DNA from: Flavobacteriales bacterium
GTDB lineage: Bacteria > Bacteroidota > Bacteroidia > Flavobacteriales_D > Cryomorphaceae
Reading direction: 5' to 3'
NCBI GenBank assembly: GCA_022448105.1
Contig: JAKVAV010000026.1
Span: forward strand, 11,964 to 44,991
DNA length: 33,028 nt
Shown: piece by piece, positions 1 to 8,484 of the stretch
Layout of the letters: every line of letters starts with the position of its first letter
How positions within the stretch are numbered: position 1 is the first letter of the stretch
Notes under the pieces: model-generated
What the model was told of the DNA's origin: nothing
Seen by the model: the letters and a program-made list of their open reading frames with translations, nothing else
Databases searched by the model: none
Program-made: the position numbers and the translations under genes

Positions 1-1
1 T

Positions 2-454
2 ACTGCCATTATTGGGCTTCAGCCAAGAGGAATTTATCTGGCCAACAGAATAGTTGAACGCTTAAAGGAGTTGGCAGGGCTTGAGGATATCAGGCATGGA
101 GATCTTGATATTACTTTCCATCGAGATGACTTTAGAAGAAAAAGTTCACCACCAACTCCGAGCGATACCCGGATGAATTTTACTATCGAAGATGCAAAAG
201 TCATTCTAATTGACGATGTGCTTTACACCGGAAGAACGATTAGAGCTGGACTTGATGCGCTATTGGCATTTGGCAGGCCGAAGACGGTCGAACTAATGGT
301 TCTGATCGATCGTCGATTTAGTCGACACTTGCCGATACAGCCAAACTACGTCGGGAGAACAGTTGATAGTATTGCCAGTGAAAGGGTCGAAGTGAGCTGG
401 AATGATACGGACGGAATTGATCATGTAACCTTATTATCGAGCGAAAGTGAGTAG
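2..454 (+). CDS. pyrR: PyrR bifunctional pyrimidine regulator / uracil phosphoribosyltransferase, 5' truncated
   Basis: The frame is open from the first bases of the window, so the true start lies upstream; the TTG at 71 is only internal. The visible N-terminal part reads IIGLQPRGIYLANRIVERL, the usual PyrR substrate-loop region. It is followed by a GDLDITFHRDDF segment and the PRPP-binding motif VILIDDVLYTGRTIRAG (codons around 200-250), which carries the acidic pair and the TGRT loop of type I phosphoribosyltransferases. The C-terminal LPIQPNYVGR and VEVSW segments also match PyrR. Family members bind pyr mRNA in response to UMP and can have weak UPRTase activity; which role applies here is not visible. 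The stop overlaps the pyrB start by 8 nt, so the two are probably translationally coupled. Confidence 0.95.
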   Translation, partial: TAIIGLQPRGIYLANRIVERLKELAGLEDIRHGDLDITFHRDDFRRKSSPPTPSDTRMNFTIEDAKVILIDDVLYTGRTIRAGLDALLAFGRPKTVELMVLIDRRFSRHLPIQPNYVGRTVDSIASERVEVSWNDTDGIDHVTLLSSESE

Positions 455-1382
455 TTTAAGTGTGGATCATCTCTTGGGAATAAAAGGCCTCACTGCAGAG
501 GATATCAACTTAATCTTTAATACTGCCGACAACTTCAAGGAGGTAATTAATCGCCCTATTAAGAAGGTTCCTTCGCTTAGAGATATCACCATTGCCAACA
601 TTTTCTTTGAAAATTCCACTAGAACCAAATTGAGTTTTGAGTTAGCTGAGAAGCGACTCTCTGCCGACGTGGTGAACTTTGCCAGCTCATCATCTTCAGT
701 AAAAAAGGGAGAGACGCTCATCGATACGGTTAACAATATTCTAGCGATGAAGGTAGATATGGTGGTAATGCGTCATCCGAACCCAGGGGCTCCTCATTTT
801 TTATCAAAGAATGTACAAGCCAAAGTTGTCAATGCTGGAGATGGGACTCATGAGCATCCAACGCAAGCTCTCTTAGACTCATTTTCTATCAGAGAAAAGC
901 TAGGAACCGTCAAAGGAAAGAAGGTGGTGATCGTTGGAGATATACTCCACTCTAGAGTGGCTATTTCCAATATTTACTGCTTGAAGCTTCTAGGCGCTGA
1001 AGTAATGGTTTGTGGTCCTCGAACCTTAATACCTAAGTATGCCGAATCATTAGGTATTATGGTGGAATACGATTTAAGAAAGGCTTTAGAGTGGTGCGAT
1101 GTAGCCAACATGCTTCGAATACAATTAGAGCGGCAAGATATGGCTTACTTCCCTTCCCTCAGGGAATACACTATGCAGTATGGATTGGACAAAGCATTGT
1201 TTGAATCCATTGGCAAGGCGATCACCGTCATGCACCCTGGACCAGTCAATCGAGGAGTCGAAATAAGTAGTGACATTGCCGATAGTGCCAATAGTATTAT
1301 TCTTCAGCAAGTCGAAAATGGTGTGGCTATCCGAATGGCAGTCTTGTATTTGCTTGCGGGTAAGATCAAGTCGCTCGATTAA
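447..1382 (+). CDS. pyrB: Aspartate carbamoyltransferase catalytic subunit
   Basis: This 311-residue protein has normal catalytic-chain length and should join carbamoyl phosphate and aspartate to make carbamoyl aspartate, the committed step of pyrimidine synthesis, in the cytoplasm. Visible signatures are the carbamoyl-phosphate motif FFENSTRTKLSFE (STRT at residues 57-60), the SSSSSVKKGET loop with its lysine, HPTQALLD, and HPGPVNRGVEI near the C-terminus. The start is GTG inside the end of pyrR (8 nt overlap); no ATG lies close to the conserved N-terminus. No pyrI regulatory-chain gene is adjacent. Regulation is probably shared with pyrR. Confidence 0.97.
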   Translation: MSSLSVDHLLGIKGLTAEDINLIFNTADNFKEVINRPIKKVPSLRDITIANIFFENSTRTKLSFELAEKRLSADVVNFASSSSSVKKGETLIDTVNNILAMKVDMVVMRHPNPGAPHFLSKNVQAKVVNAGDGTHEHPTQALLDSFSIREKLGTVKGKKVVIVGDILHSRVAISNIYCLKLLGAEVMVCGPRTLIPKYAESLGIMVEYDLRKALEWCDVANMLRIQLERQDMAYFPSLREYTMQYGLDKALFESIGKAITVMHPGPVNRGVEISSDIADSANSIILQQVENGVAIRMAVLYLLAGKIKSLD

Positions 1383-1454
1383 GTATTACACTCAATTTTG
1401 AGATTATCTCGATCAGGTTACTATATTTGGCTAAAGCAATCATGTAGAATCACT

Positions 1455-1805
1455 ATGAGTTTTGAAGTACAGAAGGAAGGTCAATACGCAATTGTCAATA
1501 CGAAAGCAGAAAAATTACACTCTTTAAACGCCCCAGATCTTAAGTCAGAGTTGGTAATTTTGATCAAGGGCGGGGTGAAGAATGTTATCGTTGATCTTGG
1601 AGATACCCGCTATTGCGACTCTAGTGGATTGAGTGCGTTGCTCACAGGGAACCGAATGTGTAAAGAAGTAGCAGGAAGCTTCATCCTTTCTTCACTGCAG
1701 CCGCCTGTTGCCAAACTAATTTCGATTTCGCAATTGGATTCCGTTTTCAAAATAGTGTCTACCAAAGAGGAAGCAGTTGACATGGTCACCGCTGAGCGCA
1801 TCTAG
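1455..1805 (+). CDS. STAS-domain protein (anti-sigma factor antagonist family)
   Basis: This is a 116-residue single STAS domain. The ATG at 1455 (MSFEVQKEGQ) is preferred over a TTG 57 nt upstream because the STAS fold starts directly after it and the extra residues look non-coding. The motif CDSSGLSALL at residues 54-63 contains the serine (Ser56) phosphorylated in SpoIIAA-type antagonists, so a partner-switching role with a serine kinase is possible. No anti-sigma kinase or PP2C phosphatase gene is in the window, so the partner is unknown. In Bacteroidota a gene like this often precedes ribonuclease Z, as here; the functional link is unclear. Confidence 0.85.
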   Translation: MSFEVQKEGQYAIVNTKAEKLHSLNAPDLKSELVILIKGGVKNVIVDLGDTRYCDSSGLSALLTGNRMCKEVAGSFILSSLQPPVAKLISISQLDSVFKIVSTKEEAVDMVTAERI

Positions 1806-1890
1806 TAAAATCTGTAATCACCACCCGCCTGTCTCCCTTGAAAAGGGTCTTGCTCAAAAGTACCATAGAGCATCATAACTAGAGCTTTGC

Positions 1891-2826
1891 ATGAAATTTG
1901 AACTGACTATCCTGGGCTGTGGGTCAGCGATACCAACACTGAGGCATGGTTCGACATCTCAAATTCTTGAGCACCACAGCCAACTTTATTTGATTGATTG
2001 CGGCGAAGGTGCACAATTGCAGATGCGTAAATACAAGATTAGATTTTTAAAAATCAATCATATTTTTATTTCACACAATCATGGTGATCACTGTCTAGGA
2101 CTGCCAGGATTCCTCTCCTCTTTACATCTTCTTGGAAGGACGAGAGGTCTAGATATTTTTTGTCAAAGCGGCCTCAGAGAAGCGGTAGAGTACCAATTAA
2201 AAATATCTCATTCCCGACTTCGATATCCCATTGATTGGCACATCTTGAATCCCGAAGAAAAAGAATTGATCTATGAAAATAAGAATATTGAGGTTCATTC
2301 TTTTCCGCTCAACCATCGAGTACCTTGCTGTGGTTTTCGATTTTCTGAAAAGGAGAAATTGAGAAATATCAAGCCAGATGTGATTCAGAAATACAATATT
2401 CCCATTCCAAGAATTAGACAAATCAAGGCAGGGAGTGATTATAAACTTGATGATGGGACAACAATTGAAAACAAAGACCTTACTTACGAGCCCGAGCCGC
2501 CCTTAAGCTATGCTTTTTGCTCAGATACTGCCTACGACCTTCGGACGGCAAATTATGTAAGAAATGTTGATCTTCTCTATCATGAAAGTACCTTTCTCGA
2601 CGAGGATACTAAAAGAGCTGAAGATACCTATCACAGCACTGCAACTCATGCCGCTCAAGTGGCTAAACAAGCTAATGCCGGTAAACTCATACTAGGGCAT
2701 TACTCTGCTAGGTACAGGAACGAAGAACTTTTTGAAGAAGAGGCAAAAAAGATTTTCGATAGGGTTCAGATAGGGGCTGAGGGGCTAGTTGTGAAGGTGG
2801 GGTCTAATAAATATTCGGCTCTATAA
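1891..2826 (+). CDS. rnz: Ribonuclease Z
   Basis: A 311-residue metallo-beta-lactamase-fold endonuclease expected to cut tRNA precursors on the 3' side of the discriminator base. The Zn-binding signature SHNHGDHCLGLPG gives His62, His64, Asp66 and His67. Downstream are FSDTAYD-like (residues FCSDTAYD), the YHESTF segment and LGHYSARY, all typical of the short RNase Z form; length matches that form. The start ATG is followed directly by the first beta strand (KFELTILGCGSAIPT). It lies 85 nt after the STAS gene and on the same strand. Confidence 0.96.
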   Translation: MKFELTILGCGSAIPTLRHGSTSQILEHHSQLYLIDCGEGAQLQMRKYKIRFLKINHIFISHNHGDHCLGLPGFLSSLHLLGRTRGLDIFCQSGLREAVEYQLKISHSRLRYPIDWHILNPEEKELIYENKNIEVHSFPLNHRVPCCGFRFSEKEKLRNIKPDVIQKYNIPIPRIRQIKAGSDYKLDDGTTIENKDLTYEPEPPLSYAFCSDTAYDLRTANYVRNVDLLYHESTFLDEDTKRAEDTYHSTATHAAQVAKQANAGKLILGHYSARYRNEELFEEEAKKIFDRVQIGAEGLVVKVGSNKYSAL

Positions 2827-2876
2827 ACCTCTAGAAGATTTCTTTGTTATTTTTACCAAGTCTAAATAAAATCGAT

Positions 2877-3554
2877 TTGGAGCTGATTAGTGTGGTCGTT
2901 GCCGATAGTAATAAGTTAATTACGGAAGGATTAAAACTCATTCTTTCGCAGGAGAGTGATATATCCCTGATTGGTGAAGCTGAATCAGAAGATTCACTTT
3001 TGAGATTGCTTGGATCTGAAAAAGTCGATATAGTAATGCTTGACTTTACCGCTCGCAACTTCAGATTAGAGACTATTTCTGCAGTTCTCAACCAATTTTC
3101 TGGTGTTCAGATCGTTGCAATTACATACGAACAAGAGGGAGAAACAATTGTCAATGCTTTGAAGTCAGGCGTTACTAGCTATGTAAAGAAAGATTGTCAT
3201 CTAGATGAGATCGTTTCATCTGTAAGGGATACTGCTCAAGGCAATCGTTTTTTTTGTAGTCAGATTTTAAGGGCTATTGATGCTGATCACATCGATCCTA
3301 ACTCAAGAGAATTTGACTCGTTTGCTTGCGACCCTGTTAAATTGTCTGCTCGAGAACAGGAGATCATCACTCTCATTGCCGAAGGACATACCAATACCGA
3401 GATTGCAGTTAAGCTCTTTCTCAGTCCTCATACAGTGAATACGCATCGAAAGAATATTATGCAAAAACTTGGTGTGAAAAATACCGCCAGCATCGTCATG
3501 TATGCGGTTAAGGCCAACCTGGTCAACGTGAATAACTTTCTATTCTCGAAATAA
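2877..3554 (+). CDS. LuxR/NarL-type response regulator
   Basis: The protein has an N-terminal receiver domain (about residues 3-120) and a C-terminal LuxR helix-turn-helix (LSAREQEIITLIAEGHTNTE onward). The likely phosphoacceptor is the Asp in VDIVMLDF (Asp56 from this start), with a conserved lysine in SYVKKD. The N-terminal acidic pair is reduced to one acid (VVADSNK rather than DD), which may weaken Mg binding. There is no ATG near the start: TTG at 2877 fits the receiver fold best, TTG at 2844 would add 11 residues, and the frame is closed by TAG at 2832. No histidine kinase gene is nearby, so it is an orphan regulator here. Family proteins bind DNA as phosphorylation-dependent dimers. 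Confidence 0.85.
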   Translation: MELISVVVADSNKLITEGLKLILSQESDISLIGEAESEDSLLRLLGSEKVDIVMLDFTARNFRLETISAVLNQFSGVQIVAITYEQEGETIVNALKSGVTSYVKKDCHLDEIVSSVRDTAQGNRFFCSQILRAIDADHIDPNSREFDSFACDPVKLSAREQEIITLIAEGHTNTEIAVKLFLSPHTVNTHRKNIMQKLGVKNTASIVMYAVKANLVNVNNFLFSK

Positions 3555-3572
3555 TCACTCCTCTTTAATCTA

Positions 3573-3580
3573 TAGTTTTG
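3573..3580 (+). promoter_or_regulatory. Possible -7 element (TAGTTTTG) for the GlcNAc kinase gene
   Basis: TAGTTTTG matches the Bacteroidota -7 consensus TAnnTTTG. It ends 7 nt before the ATG at 3588, so transcription from it would give an almost leaderless mRNA. No clear -33 TTTG is seen at the usual distance, so the call is weak. Confidence 0.35.
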
Positions 3581-3587
3581 CTACGTT

Positions 3588-4430
3588 ATGAAGTTAATAG
3601 CGGATAGTGGCTCAACAAAGACGGATTGGAAATTGATCACTCCTTCTGGCGAGGTCTTCGATTATCGAAGTGAAGGAATCAACCCTTACTTCCATACCGA
3701 TGACAGCGTTGCCAAGACGCTCGAGAAAATCTCATTCGCGCCGTATTCACACGCCGACATAGAAGAGGTGTTTTTTTACAGTGCTGGTTCGAATACAAAG
3801 AAAAGCGTTGCCATAATGAAGAATGGTTTTAGCCGAGTTTTCACCTCTGCAGAAATTCATATAAAGCACGATTTATTGGGAGCTGCGAGGGCGCTTTTTC
3901 AGAACGATTCTGGCTTGGTGGCTATCCTGGGAACAGGGTCAAATTCTTGCCTTTATCTAGACGGTGAGATCGAGACGAATCTTGGTGGTTTTGGTTACAT
4001 ACTCGGTGATGAAGGAAGCGGAATGCATATAGGCAGAAAGATAGTGCGCGAGTTTATGAATGATCTCATGCCGCGCGACATGCAAGACATTTTTTTAAAC
4101 AAATACCGCGTTACCAAGGATCAGATCATTTACGCGGTATACAAGGATGCTTATCCAAATCGGTTTTTGGCTTCATTTAGTCGTTTTGCTTCTGAAAATA
4201 TTCACCATCCCTATATTTCTGAGATGGTGGACGATGCATTTATGAAGTTTTTTGAGCGGTATATCATTCAATATTCTGAATACAAGAAATACAATTTGAG
4301 AGTTCTCGGATCCATTGGGTTTTTCTTTGAGAAGCAATTGAGGTCTTGCTCGGGGAGATATGGTATACGTATCGATAAGATCATGCAGGCACCCATAGAA
4401 GGGTTACTCGAATATCACGAGCATCACTAA
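3588..4430 (+). CDS. BadF/BadG/BcrA/BcrD-family ATPase, likely N-acetylglucosamine kinase
   Basis: A 280-residue member of the ASKHA superfamily. The phosphate-1 motif DSGSTKTDW (residues 6-14) starts the protein, the phosphate-2 region reads LGTGSNSCLY, and GYILGDEGSG is the typical glucosamine-kinase segment of this family. In Bacteroidota such stand-alone genes are annotated as N-acetylglucosamine kinases, which would feed recovered cell-wall GlcNAc into metabolism. This fits the neighbouring, convergent M23 peptidase, but the substrate is an inference. Its TAA stop interlocks with the TAG stop of the opposite-strand peptidase gene (4 nt overlap). Confidence 0.85.
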   Translation: MKLIADSGSTKTDWKLITPSGEVFDYRSEGINPYFHTDDSVAKTLEKISFAPYSHADIEEVFFYSAGSNTKKSVAIMKNGFSRVFTSAEIHIKHDLLGAARALFQNDSGLVAILGTGSNSCLYLDGEIETNLGGFGYILGDEGSGMHIGRKIVREFMNDLMPRDMQDIFLNKYRVTKDQIIYAVYKDAYPNRFLASFSRFASENIHHPYISEMVDDAFMKFFERYIIQYSEYKKYNLRVLGSIGFFFEKQLRSCSGRYGIRIDKIMQAPIEGLLEYHEHH

Positions 4431-6133
4431 AGGGTGGAGCTCCAGCTGCTTTTGTTTCCCACCAGGTCTTCCACTTTTAGTTCAACTAAATTTTCAATAG
4501 GCTTTGTTTCAACGCCTTCAAATACAATAGATAGCCGCTTTCTTTTGGAATCATATTCACACAATACCCACTCTCCGTTGATGTATGCATTGAACTTGCC
4601 CAATCCTGAGCGGTCGTCTTTCACCTTGAATCGCAAAACAGTTTTTTCTGAAATAGATGCTGGTCGCTTCGTTAGAGGTGTGATGGTGGGAGGAATGCTG
4701 TCAGCAACTAGGGCAAACTTTCCAAAGACTTTAGTTTGGAAAATGTAATTATCGCCCTCCCATTCACCGGTCAAGAAGCTTTGATATCCTTTCGTGGAAT
4801 ACCTAACAGCGAGAGTTTGATCTCTCAAACCTGGCTCAATATGAGATCCTTTGATCGAGACTTTGATGTAGTCATCAAGTGGTACAAGGTCATTTTGAAC
4901 AGTATATCTCGGGGAGAGTAGTCCCTGTTTTTCCATCTCTCGACCAAAGTTCAGTTTCAAATCTTTGTACAAAGCACCTTTTGGCACACTGAGACTGAAT
5001 TCTTCTGAATAATTGAAAGAATTTTCTTGATCGTATTTGAAGTAAGCATCATAAGGTTTAGGCACTGGCAGAGCTCCGTTTGGATTAGCCAAACTTGTGA
5101 ACGAGCAAATCAAAATAGAGGTGTTCTCATAAGCATCCTTTACCGTATAGTTAATCTGGTGTTCGTCACAGCTGTTGAAAGAAATCACACCGTTGCTTTG
5201 CGACTCTGGCAGGTATATTTCTAGCTGATTCCCTGGTTCTATGAAAGATTTGTGGTAATGCCATTTGTTGGTTCGGTATACATCGTAGGCTTTGTAACTA
5301 TTTATATTTCTCGATGTGGAAAAGTCAAGTTCATCGAATTGCTGCCGGCAAACTGTTGCTCCATCCACTTCCAGATGAACTTCATATAGCCCACATTTAT
5401 TGGGCTGATCGTTCAAATAATCTAAAGAGTGAATCGATATCCCAAAGGCCCCATAAACCTCTATTTTAGTTCCTGTTTTAAGCACATAATTGCCATTTCC
5501 GCCTTGTACCACAAAGCTTTTTGCTTTGTGTTGACCATTGATTAACGTAGTGTCACTTAATGGGTGAAATCGAATTCCTCTTATTCGTGGTGGTATATCA
5601 TCTCTTACATTAAATCCAAATTTGAGGGGATTGAGGGGTTTGTTATTCGATGTACGTCTAATTTCGAAATGAAGATGAGGTCCACCCGAGCCACCAGTAT
5701 TTCCGCTTAAAGCGATCACTTCTCCTTTTTTAAAATAGATATCTTGGCTAGGTTTGAAATCAACCCGAAAGGCTTTTGATGAATACTGTTTCTCCCGAAC
5801 CAGTTTGGCAATTCTTTCATCATACTTTTTTAGGTGACCGTATACGGTGGTGTATCCGTTTGGATGCTCGAGGTATAATGCTAAACCATAGCCATAAGGG
5901 GAAACGCTGATTCTAGATACAGTACCGCTCTCTGCGGCTAAAACCTTCTGCCCCTCAACTCCTTGAGTTTTTATATCAATTCCAGTATGGAAATGATTGC
6001 TTCTGAGTTCCGCGAAATTTCCAGAAAGGAAAAGGGGAATTTCCAATGGTGGACCAAAATCAGCCAAATTACTCTGCGCACTTCCACAGAGCAGGCTGAA
6101 AAGAGAGAAAAAGAAAAAAAGCGTCCTGATCAT
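4427..6133 (-). CDS. Secreted M23 (LytM-type) peptidase
   Basis: A 568-residue protein with a signal peptide (MIRTLFFFFSLFSLLCGSAQ, cleavage near residue 20). The LytM/M23 domain at about residues 35-160 has all expected metal and catalytic residues: His49 and Asp53 in HFHTGID, His100 in YGHL, and His153/His155 in GPHLHFE. The family cuts peptidoglycan cross-bridges or acts as a divisome or hydrolase activator. The remaining 400 residues look like beta-rich domains without a catalytic motif I recognise, so this is an exported cell-wall enzyme with a long C-terminal extension. It is divergent from the coiled-coil/zapA/rny operon, which is compatible with a role at the wall or septum. Confidence 0.92.
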   Translation of the reverse strand: MIRTLFFFFSLFSLLCGSAQSNLADFGPPLEIPLFLSGNFAELRSNHFHTGIDIKTQGVEGQKVLAAESGTVSRISVSPYGYGLALYLEHPNGYTTVYGHLKKYDERIAKLVREKQYSSKAFRVDFKPSQDIYFKKGEVIALSGNTGGSGGPHLHFEIRRTSNNKPLNPLKFGFNVRDDIPPRIRGIRFHPLSDTTLINGQHKAKSFVVQGGNGNYVLKTGTKIEVYGAFGISIHSLDYLNDQPNKCGLYEVHLEVDGATVCRQQFDELDFSTSRNINSYKAYDVYRTNKWHYHKSFIEPGNQLEIYLPESQSNGVISFNSCDEHQINYTVKDAYENTSILICSFTSLANPNGALPVPKPYDAYFKYDQENSFNYSEEFSLSVPKGALYKDLKLNFGREMEKQGLLSPRYTVQNDLVPLDDYIKVSIKGSHIEPGLRDQTLAVRYSTKGYQSFLTGEWEGDNYIFQTKVFGKFALVADSIPPTITPLTKRPASISEKTVLRFKVKDDRSGLGKFNAYINGEWVLCEYDSKRKRLSIVFEGVETKPIENLVELKVEDLVGNKSSWSSTL

Positions 6134-6179
6134 AATTTGATGTAAGAATACTCACTAGGTCTGGCATTTTTAAAGCGAG

Positions 6180-6205
6180 TTACGTCATAAATGTAAACAA
6201 CGTAA
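6180..6205. promoter_or_regulatory. Inverted repeat TTACGT-N14-ACGTAA in a divergent promoter region
   Basis: TTACGT at 6180-6185 and ACGTAA at 6200-6205 form a perfect 6-bp inverted repeat with a 14-nt spacer, between the divergently transcribed M23 peptidase gene and the zapA operon. It could be an operator for one or both. The arms are short, so chance is a real alternative. Confidence 0.25.
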
Positions 6206-6238
6206 AGTGAAAACATTTGACCCTTAAAACCGATGCTT

Positions 6239-6269
6239 TTTGTTAATCTTGTACACCAAATTAATTTTG
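6239..6269 (+). promoter_or_regulatory. Bacteroidota-type promoter of the coiled-coil/zapA/rny operon
   Basis: TTTG at 6239-6242 is followed, after 19 nt, by TAATTTTG at 6262-6269. This matches the -33 TTTG and -7 TAnnTTTG elements known for the Bacteroidota primary sigma factor, at normal spacing. Transcription would begin about 6275, leaving a leader of roughly 18 nt before the ATG at 6293. No other good promoter is visible before the polysaccharide genes, so this one may also drive some transcription into that cluster. Confidence 0.6.
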
Positions 6270-6292
6270 TTGATCGTTTAGATTTTCAGTGA

Positions 6293-6589
6293 ATGGCAAA
6301 GGATAAAGCCTTTTCAACATATGATTCCATCAAAGACAAGCTGCTAAGGGTAAAATCAAAGCACGTCAAGCTCAATGAAGAGATAAATACTTTGAAAGAG
6401 AAATTTTCATCTTTGGAAGCAGAGTTAAAAGAGGTTAAGTCGCATTATCAATCGCTGGAGAAAGAAAACAGTAGGCTAAAATTGGCTAAATCGCTGGTGA
6501 GTACGTCGAGTGATAAGGCCGAGATGAAGTTTAAGGTTAATGAGATGGTACGAGAGATAGACAAGTGCATTGCACTTTTGAATAGATAG
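6293..6589 (+). CDS. Small coiled-coil protein upstream of zapA
   Basis: A 98-residue, highly charged protein with heptad-like spacing from about residue 15 to 70 (segments such as LNEEINTLKEKFSSLEAEL). It has no signal peptide or membrane segment, so it is cytoplasmic. The C-terminal end (MVREIDKCIALLNR) is a separate amphipathic helix. It precedes zapA by 10 nt and should be co-transcribed. Position and structure suggest a division partner comparable to ZapB, but there is no sequence motif that proves this. Confidence 0.75.
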   Translation: MAKDKAFSTYDSIKDKLLRVKSKHVKLNEEINTLKEKFSSLEAELKEVKSHYQSLEKENSRLKLAKSLVSTSSDKAEMKFKVNEMVREIDKCIALLNR

Positions 6590-6599
6590 TAAAATCGCA

Positions 6600-6884
6600 A
6601 TGAGCGAGAAATCAATAAAGGTCACCATAGCCGGGAGGATTTATCCAATTTCGGTAAAACCTGAAGAGGAAGAGGGCGTGCGCCACGCGGCCAAGAGAGT
6701 AGATGAAAGTGTAAAACATCTACAGGATAACTACGCAGTAAAGGACAAGCAGGATCTACTGGCTATGACTGCACTCCAATTATCTACCAAGCTCGCAGAG
6801 GCCGAAGCCATAGTGGCAAAGGGTGGGTCGGTTGATGAAGTTGGTTTGATCGAAATTGAGGAGCTCTTAGACGATTTATTGTAG
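6600..6884 (+). CDS. zapA: Cell division protein ZapA
   Basis: A 94-residue protein with the ZapA layout: an N-terminal beta-rich part (IKVTIAGRIYPISVKPEEEE), a helix with VRHAAKRVDESVKHL, then a long C-terminal helix containing QDLLAMTALQLSTKL. ZapA proteins cross-link FtsZ protofilaments at midcell. It sits between the coiled-coil gene (10 nt gap) and rny (54 nt gap), an arrangement consistent with a co-transcribed division and RNA-decay unit. Confidence 0.9.
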   Translation: MSEKSIKVTIAGRIYPISVKPEEEEGVRHAAKRVDESVKHLQDNYAVKDKQDLLAMTALQLSTKLAEAEAIVAKGGSVDEVGLIEIEELLDDLL

Positions 6885-6905
6885 CTGTCTGCCGTATCAG
6901 AATTT

Positions 6906-6919
6906 GCTCTTTCGAGAGC
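6906..6919 (+). other. UUCG hairpin between zapA and rny
   Basis: GCTCT-TTCG-AGAGC forms a 5-bp stem closed by a TTCG tetraloop, 19 nt before the rny ATG. No U-run follows, so it is unlikely to be a terminator. It might be an RNA processing or translation-control element of the zapA-rny transcript. Confidence 0.35.
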
Positions 6920-6938
6920 CTAATTAAAAGATATAGAC

Positions 6939-8480
6939 ATGAGTATAGCAGATTTATTGATAGGCCTTTTGGTAGGAGTTATTGCAGGTGGTGGCTTAGC
7001 ATGGTTGGCGATCAACGCAATATTAAACAAAAAGAAAGCCTCCATCCTTTCGGAAGCTGAAAAGGAGGGAGAGGCGATTAAAAAGGATAAAATTCTCCAA
7101 GCCAAGGAAAAATTTTATCAGTTGAAAGAAGAACACGAGAAGGTCATCAAGGATCGAAACAGGAAGGTCCAAAGCTCTGAGGATAAACTCAAATCGAGGG
7201 AAGCCAACCTCAGTAAACGTGTAGAGCAAAATAAGAAAGCTGAAAGAGATATCAACTCCCTCAGAGGTAGTTTGGAAAAACAGCTCGAGCTTGCTCAAAA
7301 GCGGAAAAAAGAGCTCGATAAAGCCCATGCGGAGAATGTTTCGCAACTCGAAAAATCTGCGAATTATTCTGCTGATGAGGCCAAACAGGAGCTGGTGAAG
7401 GCACTAAAGGATGAGGCAAGAACGGAGGCTATGACCCATGTCAAAACGATCATTGATGAGGCCAAGCTAACCGCGAGTGTAGAAGCCAAGAAAGTGGTGA
7501 TTCAAAGTATACAAAGGGTCGCAACAGAGCAGGCTATTGAAAATTCAGTTTCGGTATTTAATATTGAGAGTGACGAAGTGAAAGGTCGTATCATCGGTAG
7601 GGAAGGGCGAAATATTCGGGCCTTAGAAGCAGCTACTGGTGTAGAAATTATCGTTGACGATACACCTGAAGCCATCATCTTGAGTTGCTTTGACCCGGTT
7701 CGTCGTGAAATTTCAAGACTCGCTTTACATCAATTGGTAAGTGATGGTAGAATTCATCCTGCGCGAATTGAGGAAGTAGTAAAAAAAGTTAAGAAACAAA
7801 TTGAGGAAGAGATTGCAGAAACGGGCAAGCGCACCTGTATTGATCTGGGCATTCATGGATTACATCCACAGCTCATCCGCATGGTCGGCAGAATGAAATA
7901 CCGTTCATCTTACGGGCAGAACCTTTTGCAGCACAGCCGCGAAGCAGCAAACCTTTCAGCCACCATGGCTGCTGAACTAGGTCTGAATACCAAGCTTGCA
8001 AAACGTGCAGGTCTACTTCACGATATAGGAAAGGTGCCAGACGAAGAGCCAGATCTTCCGCACGCCATCCTCGGGATGAAACTTGCCGAGAAGTACGGAG
8101 AAAAACCAGATGTTTGCAATGCTATTGGAGCTCACCACGACGAGATTGAAATGAATAATATGATCTCTCCGATTGTTCAGGTGTGCGACGCTATTTCCGG
8201 GGCTAGACCAGGAGCAAGGAGAGAAGTCGTGGAATCGTACATTAAGCGACTACAAGATTTGGAAAACCTAGCTTTGAGTTATCCAGGAGTTACAAAGTCA
8301 TACGCGATCCAAGCTGGTCGAGAACTTAGGGTGCTCGTAGAAAGTGAGAAAGTGAGTGATGAACAAGCTGATGGATTAAGCTTTGACATTTCTCAGAAAA
8401 TCCAGAACGAGATGACTTATCCGGGTCAGGTGAAAGTGACTGTAATCCGAGAAAAAAGGGCCGTAAACTACGCCAAATAA
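6939..8480 (+). CDS. rny: Ribonuclease Y
   Basis: A 513-residue membrane-anchored endoribonuclease with the full family layout. It has an N-terminal transmembrane helix (about residues 5-28), a long charged coiled coil (about 30-190), a KH RNA-binding domain with [10 protein letters not shown] from residue 216, and an HD domain with LLHDIGKV (His361, Asp362). The C-terminal part ([19 protein letters not shown]) is also typical. RNase Y starts decay of mRNAs by internal cleavage. The next gene begins only 4 nt after the stop, so the polysaccharide cluster could be read from the same transcript. Confidence 0.96.
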   Translation: MSIADLLIGLLVGVIAGGGLAWLAINAILNKKKASILSEAEKEGEAIKKDKILQAKEKFYQLKEEHEKVIKDRNRKVQSSEDKLKSREANLSKRVEQNKKAERDINSLRGSLEKQLELAQKRKKELDKAHAENVSQLEKSANYSADEAKQELVKALKDEARTEAMTHVKTIIDEAKLTASVEAKKVVIQSIQRVATEQAIENSVSVFNIESDEVKGRIIGREGRNIRALEAATGVEIIVDDTPEAIILSCFDPVRREISRLALHQLVSDGRIHPARIEEVVKKVKKQIEEEIAETGKRTCIDLGIHGLHPQLIRMVGRMKYRSSYGQNLLQHSREAANLSATMAAELGLNTKLAKRAGLLHDIGKVPDEEPDLPHAILGMKLAEKYGEKPDVCNAIGAHHDEIEMNNMISPIVQVCDAISGARPGARREVVESYIKRLQDLENLALSYPGVTKSYAIQAGRELRVLVESEKVSDEQADGLSFDISQKIQNEMTYPGQVKVTVIREKRAVNYAK

Positions 8481-8484
8481 TTAG

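Noticed and set aside
71-454. TTG at 71 as the start of PyrR
   Set aside because: The frame is open to the window edge and the conserved N-terminal residues lie before it.
1835-1847. CCCTT-GAA-AAGGG hairpin after the STAS gene
   Set aside because: A 5-bp stem with a 3-nt loop and no U-run is too weak to call a terminator.
4434-4921. Plus-strand frames opposite the M23 peptidase
   Set aside because: They lie inside a well-supported gene on the other strand and have no protein-like features.
6885-6938. 6S RNA between zapA and rny
   Set aside because: The spacer is 54 nt, too short for 6S RNA; only a small hairpin is present.
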